In this document: positions 1 to 11,235 of the stretch, piece by piece | Layout of the letters: each line of letters opens with the position of its first letter | Numbering within the stretch: the first letter of the stretch is position 1 | Source of the DNA: Mauremys mutica | Lineage: Eukaryota; Chordata; Testudines; Geoemydidae | DNA: 64,000 nucleotides | Assembly (NCBI RefSeq): GCF_020497125.1 | Contig: NC_059082.1 | Span: forward strand, 29,906,965-29,970,964 | Direction: 5' to 3' | Made by a program: the position numbers and the translations under genes | The notes under the pieces: generated by a model | Seen by the model: the letters and a program-made list of their open reading frames with translations, nothing else | What the model was told of the DNA's origin: nothing | The model's database searches: none

Positions 1-828
1 GATGTTACAAACATTTAAAGTTATATTACTAATGCAAAGGTTTTAACGGGCATAGTACCAGATTGTATATAGAGTTAAGTGAAGGATATGGTATATAGTA
101 GATCAGAGGAAGCACAGACAAAGGGGTAGTAGATTTAAGGATGTCGACGTACAGTAGATTTAATAAGAAGGTTTGATAAATCAAGGGATCAAAATGGAAA
201 AATAGAGGTACTGTGTTTGTGGAATATGGGTACAGATCAGACAAACTGAATTCTCAGAAAACAGAGATCCTGATGGCATGATGGTCTTAGTTAATGAGTG
301 ATTATGACTCAAGCACACATACAAGCTCTATACAAATTTTCACTGGCTATGAACAGCCCCTTCTCTTCAAACCTATCAACAGCAATGAATACTTCAGGGA
401 TGGGACTTATGCTTGTGACTTTAGGTCTCACTGACCTCAACAACTGGCACAGCCTAACTGCACTGCATGCCCCACATCAGTAGCCTGTCACATCCTTGAC
501 TGCTACTTTACTTCTCTCACCCTCCCATCTGTGCCTTCTGCTAGACAGATGCTAGGACATCCAATCTCCTAAAAATCAAATGTTTACTTTGAGTTTGGGT
601 ACATGCTACAACAAACAACATTACACACACACTTACACACACACACACACGTAACATTCTGCCTCTGAAATATACTGCTTGCAAGGCTACTTGATAAACC
701 AGGAAGCTCAAAAGGTTCAAAGTGCACAAAAAGCACACCATTTGGTGTTTTTTTTTTAATATTCCAGTTATTTAGCTTTTGAACATGTTTCCACATAAAA
801 GCCATAAACAATTAAAGTACAAACTTAC
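1..828. other. Intron sequence, no gene
   Basis: Unique-looking AT-rich intron 3' of the last visible APBA2 exon. It contains a short (CA)n tract at 605-650 and a T-run near 748-758. Both strands were searched for the remaining PDZ2 coding sequence and none was seen. Confidence 0.6.
601..651. repeat. (CA)n microsatellite, interrupted
   Basis: Runs of CA dinucleotides interrupted by single TTA and GTA steps. The tract is in the intron about 180 bp downstream of an APBA2 donor site. Confidence 0.85.
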
Positions 829-948
829 GATTCCATTCTGTACACTGAAGCCCAGCTGGTATTTCAGGTCTGGTCGTTTTATGAGGACGGTTGTAACAGG
901 AGGACAGCTGACAATGTTCAGTTTCACCTGCGTCTGGTTCTTAAGACC
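829..948 (-). CDS. APBA2: APBA2 exon, end of PDZ1 and start of PDZ2
   Basis: A 120-nt exon (40 codons, phase 0/0). [15 protein letters not shown] is the last strand of PDZ1; [20 protein letters not shown] is the very short inter-PDZ linker leading into the first strand of PDZ2, with QLGFSV as its carboxylate-binding loop. It ends VQNGI. Acceptor TTTTTCAG above 948 and donor ATC|GTAAGT below 829. The Mint family has essentially no spacer between its PDZ domains, which lets them pack together. The remaining ~70 residues, ending in the LYI-type C-terminus, are not found in 1-828 and must lie further along the minus strand outside the window. Confidence 0.96.
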
Positions 949-1419
949 CTGAAAAATATCCCAAATGTTAGCATTTTCTGAAGTGGTTATAATTGGTGCT
1001 CACTGGAAGTATGTGAATTAGCTGAGCTTGAAACCCTGTATTCCTCTCCCCCTGCAGCTGCAACTAACATAGGACTGCCTATAGGAAGGAACATTCTGCC
1101 ACTCCAAATGAAAATTATCCTATTGATCCTGAGGAAAGAAGTCAGGGACTCTTTCCAAACTATTAGTCCAGCTGGCCATTCCAAAACCTTACCAACAATA
1201 ACAATTCACTCTTATATAAATAGTACCTGTAACTCAAGGATCTCACAGCCCTTCATAATCATTAAAGGATGCAGCTTCAACATGTCTCATAATAAGATAT
1301 TGTAATCTCCATTTTACAAACAGGGATAGTGAGGCCAAGGCCTTCTCTGCGCTAACGAATTATCTCAAATTTTCCAACCATCATTAACGCTGAACCACCT
1401 CCAACAGCATTAGCAATAC

Positions 1420-3222
1420 TGTGGGTAGTAGTGCTGATTGGCTCCCAATGAAGATGACTGGAAGTGGAAGATGTAGGATGTACATTATTATGGAGGGGGT
1501 ACTTGAAAGATGTTTCATTTTTATGACATGCCACCTGGTAGGGCTGATGGAAGAGAAGATCCAAAGTTTGGAGATGCATCTAGAAACTATGGCTGAGTTT
1601 CAAAGGGGATTTGAGTGGCTAATAGAGGAAAGGAAAGAGGAGGCTAAAAGGGAACCTCAGGACTTGCAAGCGCATGCATGGATCAGAGAACTGTAAGGCT
1701 AGATTTCTGGATGAGGAAAGTGGCAGTGGAGGCATGTGATTATAAGAACAAGGGTGAGGAAAAAACAGGCTAGTAAATGAGAAATAGAGCTGAGAATCAG
1801 GTTTGCTGAGTTGGAAAATGAAAGGGAGAGGCAGGCTGGGAGAACAAGGAAGTAGACTAGTAGCTCGTTTCTTCAAGAGGAGGGGAAGAGACAATGGAGA
1901 TAGCTAGAGTTCAGAGCCCCAGGAGGACAGAGGATGACTCTCAGAAGGTTGCAAGGGGGAACAGAAGACAAGACAATTTGTAGCAAAAAAAAGAACAAAA
2001 GGGAGAATGCCGGAGAATTGCATCAACTCCAGAGCGAGGCAGATCTATGTGACTGGGACTCCCAATTAAGAAAAACAGACCGCTTGTCACCAGGGCTGAT
2101 CCCAAGCACAGATGAGTTTCTGTCTGCTGGGAGCTAAGATAGAGGATGTGGACATGAGGCTGTAGAGGACCCTAATGGGAGCAGGAAAAAATCCACTAAT
2201 TGTCCTTCACATGGGAACAAATGTTACTGCTAGATTCTCACTTGGAAACATCAAGAAAGACTATGCCAGGCTGGGGAAGACGCTTAAAGAAAGGGAGACT
2301 CAGGTGATCTTCACTGGAATTGGTCCTGCTTTGAGCAGGGGGTTGGACTAGATACCTGAGGTCTCTGCCAACCCTAATCTTCTATGATTGGGATTCCATC
2401 TGTCTGTAGAGAAGGAGAGTGAAGGTGAAACAAGATTATGATGATCAGCAGATGGCTCGGGCGGTGGGGCTATGAGGAAGGCTTTGGAATGGTCAATCAC
2501 TGGGAGGCATTCACAGGGACTGTTCTCATGGGATGGACTCCACCTGAGTAGGGAGGGAAATAGACTTCTGGGATGGAGGTTGGCACGACTCATTAAAAGA
2601 ACTTTAAACTAAGAATTCGGGGGAGATGGTTGAGAGATACTCATGTAATCATCACACATTAACCGGAAGGAAAATCAAGTAAAAGAGGATACAGTAATGG
2701 ATAAAGGAACAACAGAGTGTAGGAGAATGGACAACAAGAGGAAAGGCAGTGCCAACATCACTGACAGTAACAGTCAGGTAGGCAATACTGGCAGTAGAAT
2801 GACTGTACCTAATCAGGCGAAGAATCTGGGTGAAGCCAAGCAAAAACAAATAAGATGTCTGTACATCAATGCAAGGAGCCTGGGTAACAAAATGAAGGAA
2901 CTAGAACTACTGGTGCAGGATATAGGGATAACAAAAATATGGTAAAACAGTAGTCATGACCGGAATAGAGGTATTGAAGCTATGTCCTGTTCAGGAAAGA
3001 CAGAAGTAAAGGAAAAGATGGTGGAGCAGCATTGTACAGAAGTGATGGAATGGATAAAATGGTATCTGTTTGGGTCAAAATCACTTTAGGGAAGAAACAT
3101 AACAGAGGTTCCACTGGGATAGTGCTTAGAGTCTGCTACAAATCCCCTGGATCTGATGTGTAGATAGAGACCTTTTCAGTATTTTTAATTAAATACTACA
3201 ATTGGGAATTTTGTGATTATGA
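1420..3222 (+). mobile_element. CR1 LINE, 5' part (ORF1 and start of endonuclease), split element segment 1
   Basis: Degenerate plus-strand CR1. Around 1540-1690 the translation MEEKIQSLEMHLETMAEFQR is a coiled-coil like that of CR1 ORF1. Around 2190-2330 the translation contains IVLHMGTNV followed by LGKTLKERETQVIFTGI, resembling the SGNH-hydrolase (esterase) segment found in CR1 ORF1. From about 2840, CLYINARSLGNKMKELEL is the start of the ORF2 endonuclease, and 3000-3130 reads GKDGGAALY then SVWVKI, a later endonuclease strand. Stops and frameshifts are frequent. A short CR1 tail is nested at 2328-2394. The sequence stops at about 3222 where a second CR1 is inserted, and resumes at about 6291. 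Confidence 0.8.
2328..2394 (+). mobile_element. Short CR1 3' end inserted in an older CR1
   Basis: The 67-bp segment reads GAGCAGGGGGTTGGACTAGA, then a GAGGTCTCTGCCAACCCTAA-like stretch and TTCTATGATTGGGATTC. This is the typical CR1 3' terminus with its ATTCTATG-type end. It interrupts the SGNH-like region of the surrounding CR1 ORF1. No clear target duplication is visible. Confidence 0.7.
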
Positions 3223-4847
3223 GAAACTAATTACCAATATCCTCATGTAATACCAGGCACTCAATTTCACCCATCTCAGTACTTAAGACTTCTAGCATTT
3301 GTAAACAAGCACCTATAAAATTTGTCAATATTTAATTGTCTGCCCTCATGTGATGTAATTGAATGGGACTTTCTTTTGTCAAACTTTTTCTATTCATTTC
3401 CTACCTGTACTTTATCAACTTCTGTCTTCTCCTCTTTCCTAGGATATAGAATATCCACTTTAATAAATCCTCCCTCTAAGGGATGTGTCTGTCCAAACCA
3501 TGGGCTCCTCCTACCTCTTTTGGCTTTTCCCCAGCCCTTAATTTAAAAACTCCTCTATGAGATTTTAAGTTTACATTCCAGTAACCTGGTCCCATTTTGG
3601 TTTAGACAGAGCCCATCCTTCCTGTATAGGCACCTCCTTTCCAAAAAGGTACCGCAGCTCCTAACAAACCTAAATCCCTCCTCTGAACATCTCATCCACA
3701 CATTGAGACCTGCAGTTCTACCTATCTAACTGGCCCTGTGCATAGAACTGGAAGCATTTCAGAGAATGCTACCGTGGAGCTCCTAGACTTTAATCTCTTA
3801 TGTAGCAGCCTAAATTTGGCCTACAGGATCTTTCTCTCCTACATTTCCCTACATCATGCATACCTACGTATACCATGACCACTGGCTCCTCCGAAGCACT
3901 GCACCTAAGTCTGTCTTGCTGTCTTGAGAGGACCGCAACCTTTGCACCCGGCAGGCAATTCATCATGCTGTTCTCCCAGTCATTTACTAACGAACTATAT
4001 TGCTAGTAATCAATTCCCCCATTAGTATTACTTCTCTCTTCATAGTAACAGAGGTCCCCTCCTGCAGAGAGGTATACTCAGTGTGAGAGGGTACCATGGC
4101 ATCATCCAGAAGCAGAGTCCCACCTATGGATTGTTTCCCTCCACTCCAGTTTGATGTTCTCTTTCCCAGATTTTCATCCTCCTCAACAGCACAGAGGCTG
4201 TAGATGGGGGATGGGACCGCTCTATTGTGTCCCGGAAAGTCTCTTCTACATATCTCTCAGTCTCCCTTCGCTCCTCCAGTTCAGCCACTTTGGTCTCAAG
4301 AGCCCACACACGGTCTCTGAGGGCCACGAGCTGCTTGCACCAAATGCACACATACATCACCTGAGCATAAAGCAGGTAATTATACATGCTGCATTCAGTG
4401 CAATAAACTGGCTAGCCCCCACTCTGTTGCTGGACTTCTGCCAGCATGATTTGTACTCTTGCAGGGTTGTGTGTGTGTTTTCTCCCCCCAACCACTTTTT
4501 TTGTAAGGGGGGGGAAGGGAAGGGAGGGGTTGGCCTAAATTTAGAGAATGTTTATTAGGTGTAACTGGCTGTCATGCTCAGTCTCTAAAGCCCCTCTGAA
4601 CACTCGTTTCCTGCTCCTGTTTGCTAGCTCCTCTGGTTGTTTATGAACAAAGGATCTGAAAAGGATTAGGGATCAAAGAATGGCAGACTAGAACCTCATG
4701 TGGAAGCTCTCAGCCTTGCAGGTGACTAGGCTCAGCACACAACCCCCCAAACATACCATGCTATAAACTTCAATCAAGAGGCACACAGTAAGCAAGAAAG
4801 CACACAACAAAAACACTGATTTTTTTTTAAAAGCCTCCAGAGGTGAT
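3223..4847 (-). mobile_element. CR1 LINE, inverted 5' part (5' UTR, ORF1, start of ORF2)
   Basis: Read on the minus strand, this begins near 4847 with CR1 5' UTR. At 4387-4124 it encodes a coiled coil (CKQLVALRDRVWALETKVAE then LEERRETERYVEET). Near 3880-3700 a segment resembles the SGNH-type domain of CR1 ORF1, including a VMVYVG-like motif and SSTVAFSEMLPV. It ends near 3320-3240 with CLFTNARSLK, the start of the endonuclease ORF. It is the same family type as the surrounding element but in the opposite orientation, and it abuts the plus-strand RT segment at 4848. Coordinates of both ends are approximate. Confidence 0.72.
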
Positions 4848-6290
4848 CCTGACAATTACAGGCCAGTAAGCCTAACTTCAGTACCAGGCAAATTGGTTGA
4901 AATTATAAGTAAAGAACAGTATTATCAGAAACACAGATTAGCCATATGTTGGAGAAGAGTTAACATGGCTTTTGTAAAGGGAAATCATGCCTCACCAATC
5001 TATTAGAATTCTCTGAGGGTGTCAACAAGCATGTGCACAAGGGTGATACGGTGGATATAGTGTACTTGGACTTTCAAAAGTGTACTTGGCCTCTGACAAG
5101 GTCCAAAACCAAAGGCTCCTAGGCAAAGTAGGCAGTCATGGAATAAAAGGGATGGTCCTCTCATGGATCAGTAACTGGTTAAAAGATAGGAAAGAAAGGG
5201 TAGGAATAAACCGTCAGTTTTCACAGTGGAGAGAAGTGAACAATGGTGTCCCCCAGGGATCTGTACCAGGACCAGTGCTGTTCAACATATTCATAAAAGA
5301 TCTAGAAAAAGGGGTAAACAGTGAGGTGGCAAACTTTGCAGACAATAAAAAATTACTTAAGATAGTTAAGTCCAAAGCTGACTGTGAAGAGTTACAAATG
5401 GAGCTCACAAAACTAGGTGATTGGGAACAAAATGGCAGATAAAATGGAGTGTTGATAAATGCAAGGTAAAGCACATTGGAAAACATAATCCCAACTATAC
5501 ATACAAAAGGATGAGGTCTAAATTAGCTGTTACCACCCAAGAAAGAGATCTTGGAGTCATTGTGGATAGTTCTCTGAAGACATCAGCTCAATGTGCAGCA
5601 GCAGTCAAAAAAGCAAACAGAATGTTAGAAACCATTAGGAGAGCGACAGATAATAAGACAGTAAATATCATAATGCTATGATATCAATCCCTGATACGCC
5701 CACACCTTGAACATGCAGTTCTGGTAGCCCCATCTCAAAAAAGATATATTAGAATTGGAAAAAAGTACAGAGAAGGGCAGCAAAAATTATAAGGGTATGG
5801 AACAGCTTCTGTATGAGGAGAGATTAAAAAACTGGGACTGTTCATCTTAGAAAAGAGATGACTATGGGTCGATATGATATATGTCTATCAAATCATGAAT
5901 GGTGTGGAGAAAGTAAGTGTTATTTACCCTTTCACTTAACACAAGAACCAGGGGACACCCAATAACAAACATTAAAAAAGTACTTTTTCACACAGTGCTG
6001 TGGAATTCGTTGCTGGGGATGCGGTGAAGGCCAAAAGTATAACTGGATATAACTGAATTAGGTAAGTTCATGGAGGATAAATCTATCAATGGCTAGTAGC
6101 CAAGATGGACAGGGACGCAATCCCATGCTTTTGGTGTCCCTAAACTTTTAACTGCCAGAAACTGGGCCTGGATGACTGGTGGTAGATCACTTGATAAATT
6201 TCTCTGTTCTGTTCATTCTGTCTGAAATATCTGGCACTGGCCCTTGTCAGAAGACAGGACACTAGGCTATATGGACTAGGCTATATGGAC
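4848..6290 (+). mobile_element. CR1 LINE, RT to 3' UTR part
   Basis: Plus-strand CR1 reverse transcriptase and 3' UTR. PEDPDNYRPVSLTSVPGKLV at the start is RT motif 1. At 5245-5340 the translation reads GVPQGSVPGPVLFNIFIKDL then FADNKKL, where the catalytic FADD is degraded to FADN. At 5421-5640 the frame changes and the C-terminal RT region follows (WSVDKCKVKHIGK, ERDLGVIVDSSLK). The 3' UTR at 5700-6290 matches the CR1 tail seen again at 15590-16222 and ends in an internally shortened GTCAGAAGACAGGACACTAG region. It is pseudogenised by frameshifts and stops. Confidence 0.85.
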
Positions 6291-8133
6291 AACTCTTATT
6301 TTAAATTTCCCAGATATACATTGGAGGAGAAGTGCTACTAATAATGGTAGGGCCCAGATAGTCCTGGATGGGCTGACAGATTTCTTCACTAAACAGTCAC
6401 TGAACCAACAAGAGGAGATGCCATTTTAGATTTAGTGTTGATAAGTAGAAAGGACCTCATAGAAGAACTGGCTGTAGGGGACAGCCTTGGTTTGAGTGAT
6501 CAGGAGTTAATTCAGTTTAAACTAAATGGAAGGATAAACAAAATTAGGTCTGCAACTAGGGCCCCTGATTTCAAAAGGGCAAACTTGAAAAAAATTGAGA
6601 AAATTAGTTAGGGAAGTTGATTGAAGAACTCAAGGATCTGAATGTGGAGAAGGCTTGGAATTACTTTAAGTCAAAGTTGCAGAAACTATCTGAAGCCTGC
6701 ATCCCAAACAAGGGGAAAAATCATATGGAAGGGTTGCAGACCAAACTGGATGAACAAGCACCTCAAACTGGTTGTTAAGAGAAAGCATAAAGTCTACAAA
6801 GAATGGAAGATGGGAGGGATCAGTGAGGAAAACTAACTCACTTAGATCAGAAAGTATAGCGGAAAAGTGAGAATTGCTAAAAGCCAGGCAGAGTTGGACC
6901 TTGAAAAGGAAATTAAAGCCAATGTTAAAAGGTTCTTTAGCCGTATAAATAAAAAGAAAACAAGGAAAGAAGTGGGACCGCTAAGAACTGATGATGGGGA
7001 TTAAATGAATACCTAAATGACTACTTTGCCTCAGTTTTTAATGAGAGTAATGAGGAGTTTGGGGACAATGGCAGGGTAGCTAATAGGAATGAGGATATGT
7101 AAATAGAAATTACCACATCTGAGGTGGAAGCCAAATTTATACTGCTTAATGGGACCACATCAGGGGGCCCAGATAATATCTATCCATAAATATGAAAGGA
7201 ACTGGCACATGAAATTGCAAGCCCTATAGCAAGGATTTTTAAATAATCTGTAAACTCAGGGGGTGTACTGTATGGCTGGAAATTGCAAACATGGTACCTA
7301 TCTTTAACAAAGGAAACAAACGTGATCTGGGAAACTACAGGCCCGTGAGTTTTACCTCAATTGTATGCAAGGTCTTCGAACAAATTTTGTTCGAGAGTAG
7401 TTAAGGACAGATGTAAATGATAATTGGGATAAAATACAACATGGGTTTACAAAAGATAGATCATGCCAGGCCAACCTGATCTCTTTCTTTGAGAAGATAA
7501 CTGATTGTCTAGACAAAGGAAATACAGTAGATCTCATCTACCTGAACTTCAGTAAATCATTTGATACAGTTCCACATGGAAAATTATTAGTTAAATTGGA
7601 GAAAATGGGGATTAATATGAAAATCAAAAGGTGGGTAAGGAACTGGTTAAAGTGGAGACTCCAATGAGTGAACTGTCAGGCTGAAGGAAGACTTTTAATG
7701 GAGTTCCTCAGGGATCATTCTTGGGACCACTCTTATTTAACATCTTCATTAGAGACCTTACCACAAAAAATAGGAGTGTGCTAATAAAATTTGCAGATGA
7801 CTCAAAGTTGGGAGGTATTAGCAATATGGAGGAGGACCAGAATATCATATGGGAAGGTTTGGATAACCTTGAAAACTGGAGTAATAAGAATGACATGAAA
7901 TTTAATAGTGCAAATCAGGCACTTACAGACTAACAATAAGATTTTTTGTTATAAGTTGGGGACTTACCAGTTGCAAGCGACAGAAGAGGAAAAAGCCCTG
8001 GGTCTATTGGCTGATCACAGATGACTATGAGCCACCAATGTGATACGGCTGTAAAAAAGGCTAATATAATCCTAGGATGCATCAGGTGAGGTATTTCCGG
8101 CAGAGATAGTGAAGATTTATTATCATTATACAA
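6291..8133 (+). mobile_element. CR1 LINE, split element segment 2 (endonuclease end to RT)
   Basis: This continues the CR1 that broke off at 3222. It resumes with FPRYTLEE-like sequence around FPDI of the endonuclease and RSATNNGRAQIVLDGLTDFF, then the linker (EYLNDYFASVFNESNEE at about 7007-7060). RT follows: NGVPQGSFLGPLLFNIFI at 7695-7750 and IKFADDSKLGGISN at 7785-7825, with an intact FADD catalytic motif. Many stops interrupt the rest. It is interrupted again at 8134 by a 694-bp insertion. Confidence 0.82.
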
Positions 8134-8836
8134 GGGGGATGGCAGTATTTACCAGAGGTAGTTTTTACCAGGTAAATCATGTTTTTTAAACACCACAGGA
8201 AAAACCAATTAGCCCCAATCTAAAGTATTTTCTATTTTATAAACTGTTTCATTAATGCACACCACATTGCACTTAGTTTTAGTTACTTATTCAAATTATG
8301 GTTACATCAGATGAAATTGATAGATTAATTTTGGGTTGTTCAAATACAAAGTAAAACTACAGTGGGAGTAATACTAAATATATAATTATAATACTGAACA
8401 TCAGAATGTTTGTGTACATTTTGGACTGGTATTTTCTCAAGGAAGTTACACGTCATGACTCATATTTCAGATTTCAATGTTATATAAACAAACTTCAAAA
8501 GCATTTGATTTATGAAAACAATAATATACAGAGTTGCAGGCTTGGAGCATTAAGCAATCAGAAGCATGCAAAGTTGCAGAGTATCAGTCCAGGTCCATTT
8601 GGTCATGCATTATTCTGTAGCAGAAGACCAATTCTGATGTTGTGGACAGACCAAGCCTATTCCTCAGTTTTGAATAGATGTATCCAAAGTTTGAAAAGAT
8701 TTGTTCTATGCTTGCTGAACTTGCTGGATGCAGGTGCAATTATTTTTTCCCAGTTTTAACTGAGTTTAATCTGGTATTTACCAGCACCCTGTCCTAAACT
8801 AGTTTTTCCTGGGAAATTGCCAACTCTATTATACAA
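8125..8836. mobile_element. 694-bp insertion with 9-bp target duplication, inside CR1
   Basis: ATTATACAA occurs at 8125-8133 and again at 8828-8836, exactly where the CR1 reading is broken and resumes, so 8134-8827 is a later insertion. The ends are weakly inverted: GGCAGTATTTACCAG near the left end, and GGCAATTTCCCAGG on the opposite strand near the right end. An 8-9 bp duplication fits a non-autonomous hAT-type DNA transposon, but the termini do not show a classic CAGNG start. The interior is AT-rich. A 117-codon ORF at 8406-8759 matches nothing I recognise and is probably chance. Confidence 0.72.
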
Positions 8837-9745
8837 CGCACTGCTGAGACCTCATCTGGAATACTGTGTGCAATTCTGGTGTCCCGTGTTTAAGAAAGAT
8901 TAATTCAAACTGGAAACAGGTGCAGAGAAAGGCTACTAAGATGATGAGAGAACTAGAGAACTTACCTTACCAGAGGACACTTCAGGAGCTTGGCCTATTT
9001 AGCCTAACAAAAGGAAGGCTGAAAGGAAATATGACTGCTCTCTATAAATACATCAGAGGGATAAACATCAGGGAGGGAGAGGAATTACTTAAGTTAAGGG
9101 CCAACGCTGGCACAAGAACAAATGGATATAAACAGATCATCAATAAGTTTAGGCTTGAAATTAGATGAAAGTTTCTATCAGAGGAGTAAAGTTCTGGAAT
9201 AGCTTTCCAAGAGAAATAGTGGGAACAAAAAAGGTTAACTTGTTTCAAGACTGAGTTTGCTTAGTTTATGGAGGGGACTGTACAATGAGATTGCTTACTA
9301 TGGCACATGGCCCATCCGCAACTGCTATTAGCAAGTATCTCCAGTAGCCGATGATGGGACACTAGATGGGGAAGGCTCTGAGTTACTACAGAGTATTCTT
9401 TCCGAGGTGTCTGGCTGGTGGGTCTCGACCACTTGCTCAGGTTTTTACAGGGTCTAACCCCTGCCATATTTGGAGCCAGGAAGGAATTTTCCCCAGATCA
9501 CATTGGCAGGGAACCTAGGGGTTTTTTTGCCTTCCTCTTCAGCATTGGGACAAGGGTCACTTGCTGATATGAAGTAGAATAAATGGTGGATTATTAAAAT
9601 CAAGATTTGAAGATTTCAGTAATTCAGACAGATTATGGGCAAATTATAGGAGTGGACAGGTGAAGTTCTGTGGCCTGCAGGGTGAAGGAGGTCGGACTAG
9701 ATGGTCATGGTGGCCCCTTCTGGCCTTAAAGTCTATGAGAGTTTT
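8837..9745 (+). mobile_element. CR1 LINE, split element segment 3 (RT C-terminus and 3' UTR)
   Basis: This completes the CR1 from 1420. [13 protein letters not shown] (about 8840-8880, frame broken by an indel) is followed by WKQVQRKATKMMRELENLPY and GLFSLTKGRLKGNMTALYKY at 8910-9050, the conserved C-terminal segment of CR1 ORF2. The 3' UTR includes a CAGGAAGGAATTTTCCCC motif and ends GGTCGGACTAGATGGTCATG followed by CTTCTGGCCTTAAAGTCTAT near 9745, the usual terminus for this CR1 subgroup. Confidence 0.85.
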
Positions 9746-10388
9746 AAGCACCAGGTCAATTTGATTTGCTCTGGTCAGAATTACATGGCACAATGCAAGC
9801 TGTCATCAACAGCTGGCAGCTGCTACTAACCCTGGTAGATATAAATCTGTACTAGCAACAGTGGCCAAAAATAATACAACCTGGGATTGTATCTTCTCTG
9901 GGGAACCTTCATGGGGTTACAGGGAAGACAGAGTGCATCCACTTGATTCATCTCCCAACCTGCCAACTCTTCCCTCCAGTCCACCACCCCTTCCACTTGC
10001 ATGGACACTGGAGTCCAAATGAAAGGCTTCCGCACAGTTTGTAGGATGGATAGTGCTGTGAATACAGCTGAGTTTCCCTCACACTGGTAAGTGTGGAAGT
10101 CCACATGTGGTCCTCTCTGGGAGATATGTGCGGCATGGTCTGGCTCTATTTAGTCTTGTGAAATACTCTTGCAGCTCTTCCTTACATAATCTTCACTCAC
10201 TTGTCTCTACTAAAATCTGCTCAAAGGAAAGGCCTGGAATGTCTGAGTCTATCTTGCATCAGTATGAATTATTGATATTACACATATAAGTGTCAGACTT
10301 TTGCCAGGCACTTTACAAAGACACAATCTCAGCCCTGCAGGCTCACACTCTACAAACATGCATGTATACAGATAGAAGTGTTGAGTAC
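9746..10388. other. Intron, no gene
   Basis: Intronic sequence between a CR1 3' end and the PDZ1 donor. At 10290-10350 a short segment (CAGGCACTTTACAAAGACAC) looks like the tail of an old LINE/SINE. Nothing else is recognised. Confidence 0.5.
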
Positions 10389-10601
10389 CTTTATAATCCC
10401 TTGGCATGTTGCAAGAGGAAGACCAACTAAACTGGTTCCATTAATAGACATAATCTGGTCTCCAATGCTTAGTTTCCCTGAACGAGCTGCAGGGCCTCCA
10501 TTCATCATGTTAGCCAGGATAACTGTGGGTAGGATGGATCCCCATCCTGATTCCACAATCACCACCCCGAGAATTTCTCCCTTCTGCTTTTCTAGCTGCA
10601 G
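10389..10601 (-). CDS. APBA2: APBA2 exon, most of PDZ1
   Basis: A 213-nt exon (71 codons, phase 0/0) from [20 protein letters not shown] to [11 protein letters not shown]. It covers most of the first PDZ domain: [15 protein letters not shown] replaces the GLGF carboxylate-binding loop typical of Mint PDZ1, [17 protein letters not shown] is the region ending at helix A, and [20 protein letters not shown] leads into helix B. The acceptor is CATTGCAG above 10601 (a second AG six bases downstream would remove LQ) and the donor AAG|GTACTC below 10389. PDZ1 continues in the next exon with [13 protein letters not shown]. The sequence is almost unchanged from mammals, with no lesions. Confidence 0.97.
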
Positions 10602-11029
10602 CTGCAATGAAAATGTATATAAATCACTGTTTTGTTTTAATTACATTTCCTCTGAATTTCAAACACTACTATTTCAGTGGTTAATTAATTAAAATTAACC
10701 ATTTACAAAGAAAACTAAATCACTTTCCTATTAACCATGAGAAGTTACTTCAAAAAAGAAGAGTCAATTTAATTGTTTTTAAAGTGAGTACTTGTCACAT
10801 ATTCCAGTTTCTAGCACCCCTTAAATAGGATGCTCTGATTTTTTTTCTAATTCCTTTAAAATAATTTTTATAGAGGATCTTCTGCTCACCTGTTGTAATT
10901 CATACAGGTCTTTATAACAAGGGAAAAACTAAAAAACTACTGACTCTACAGGGGAAACAGTGGAACTGACTATATATGATGTGCTTCATTAAATAAATAG
11001 AAATAATTTTCCTCACTGGAACACAGCTG

Positions 11030-11235
11030 TCAGGGGAGATCTTAAGACTTTGCAGCTAAGCACTGGAATTTAAGAGTTCTAGGTTCAACTTCCAGCTCTG
11101 CCACAGACTTCAAGTGTGACCTTCACCAATTCACTTAATTTCTCTGAGCCTCTTACCTGTTTGTACAGCACCTAGCACAATGGGGCCCTAATCTCTGTTA
11201 GCCCCTCAAGGTGCTACCCTAATACAATGACATTA
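11030..11235 (+). repeat. MIR-like CORE-SINE plus downstream tail
   Basis: GTTCAACTTCCAGCTCTGCC then GTGTGACCTTCACCAATTCA and TAATTTCTCTGAGCCTC match the sense strand of the MIR core. The downstream stretch TACAGCACCTAGCACAATGG followed by GGTGCTACCCTAATACAAT is a tail also seen at 33900, 48770 and 52385. Confidence 0.65.

Noticed and set aside
1..828. Search for the last APBA2 exons (rest of PDZ2 and C-terminus)
   Set aside because: No CSLMRGG-like or RVGHRIIEING-like coding sequence on the minus strand; these must be outside the window.
3223..6290. Two independent CR1 insertions at the same site
   Set aside because: Possible, but head-to-head order with shared outer borders is explained more simply by one twin-primed event; kept as the alternative to test.
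8406..8759. 117-codon ORF
   Set aside because: Sits inside the 694-bp insertion, has no recognisable motif, and composition is that of AT-rich non-coding DNA.
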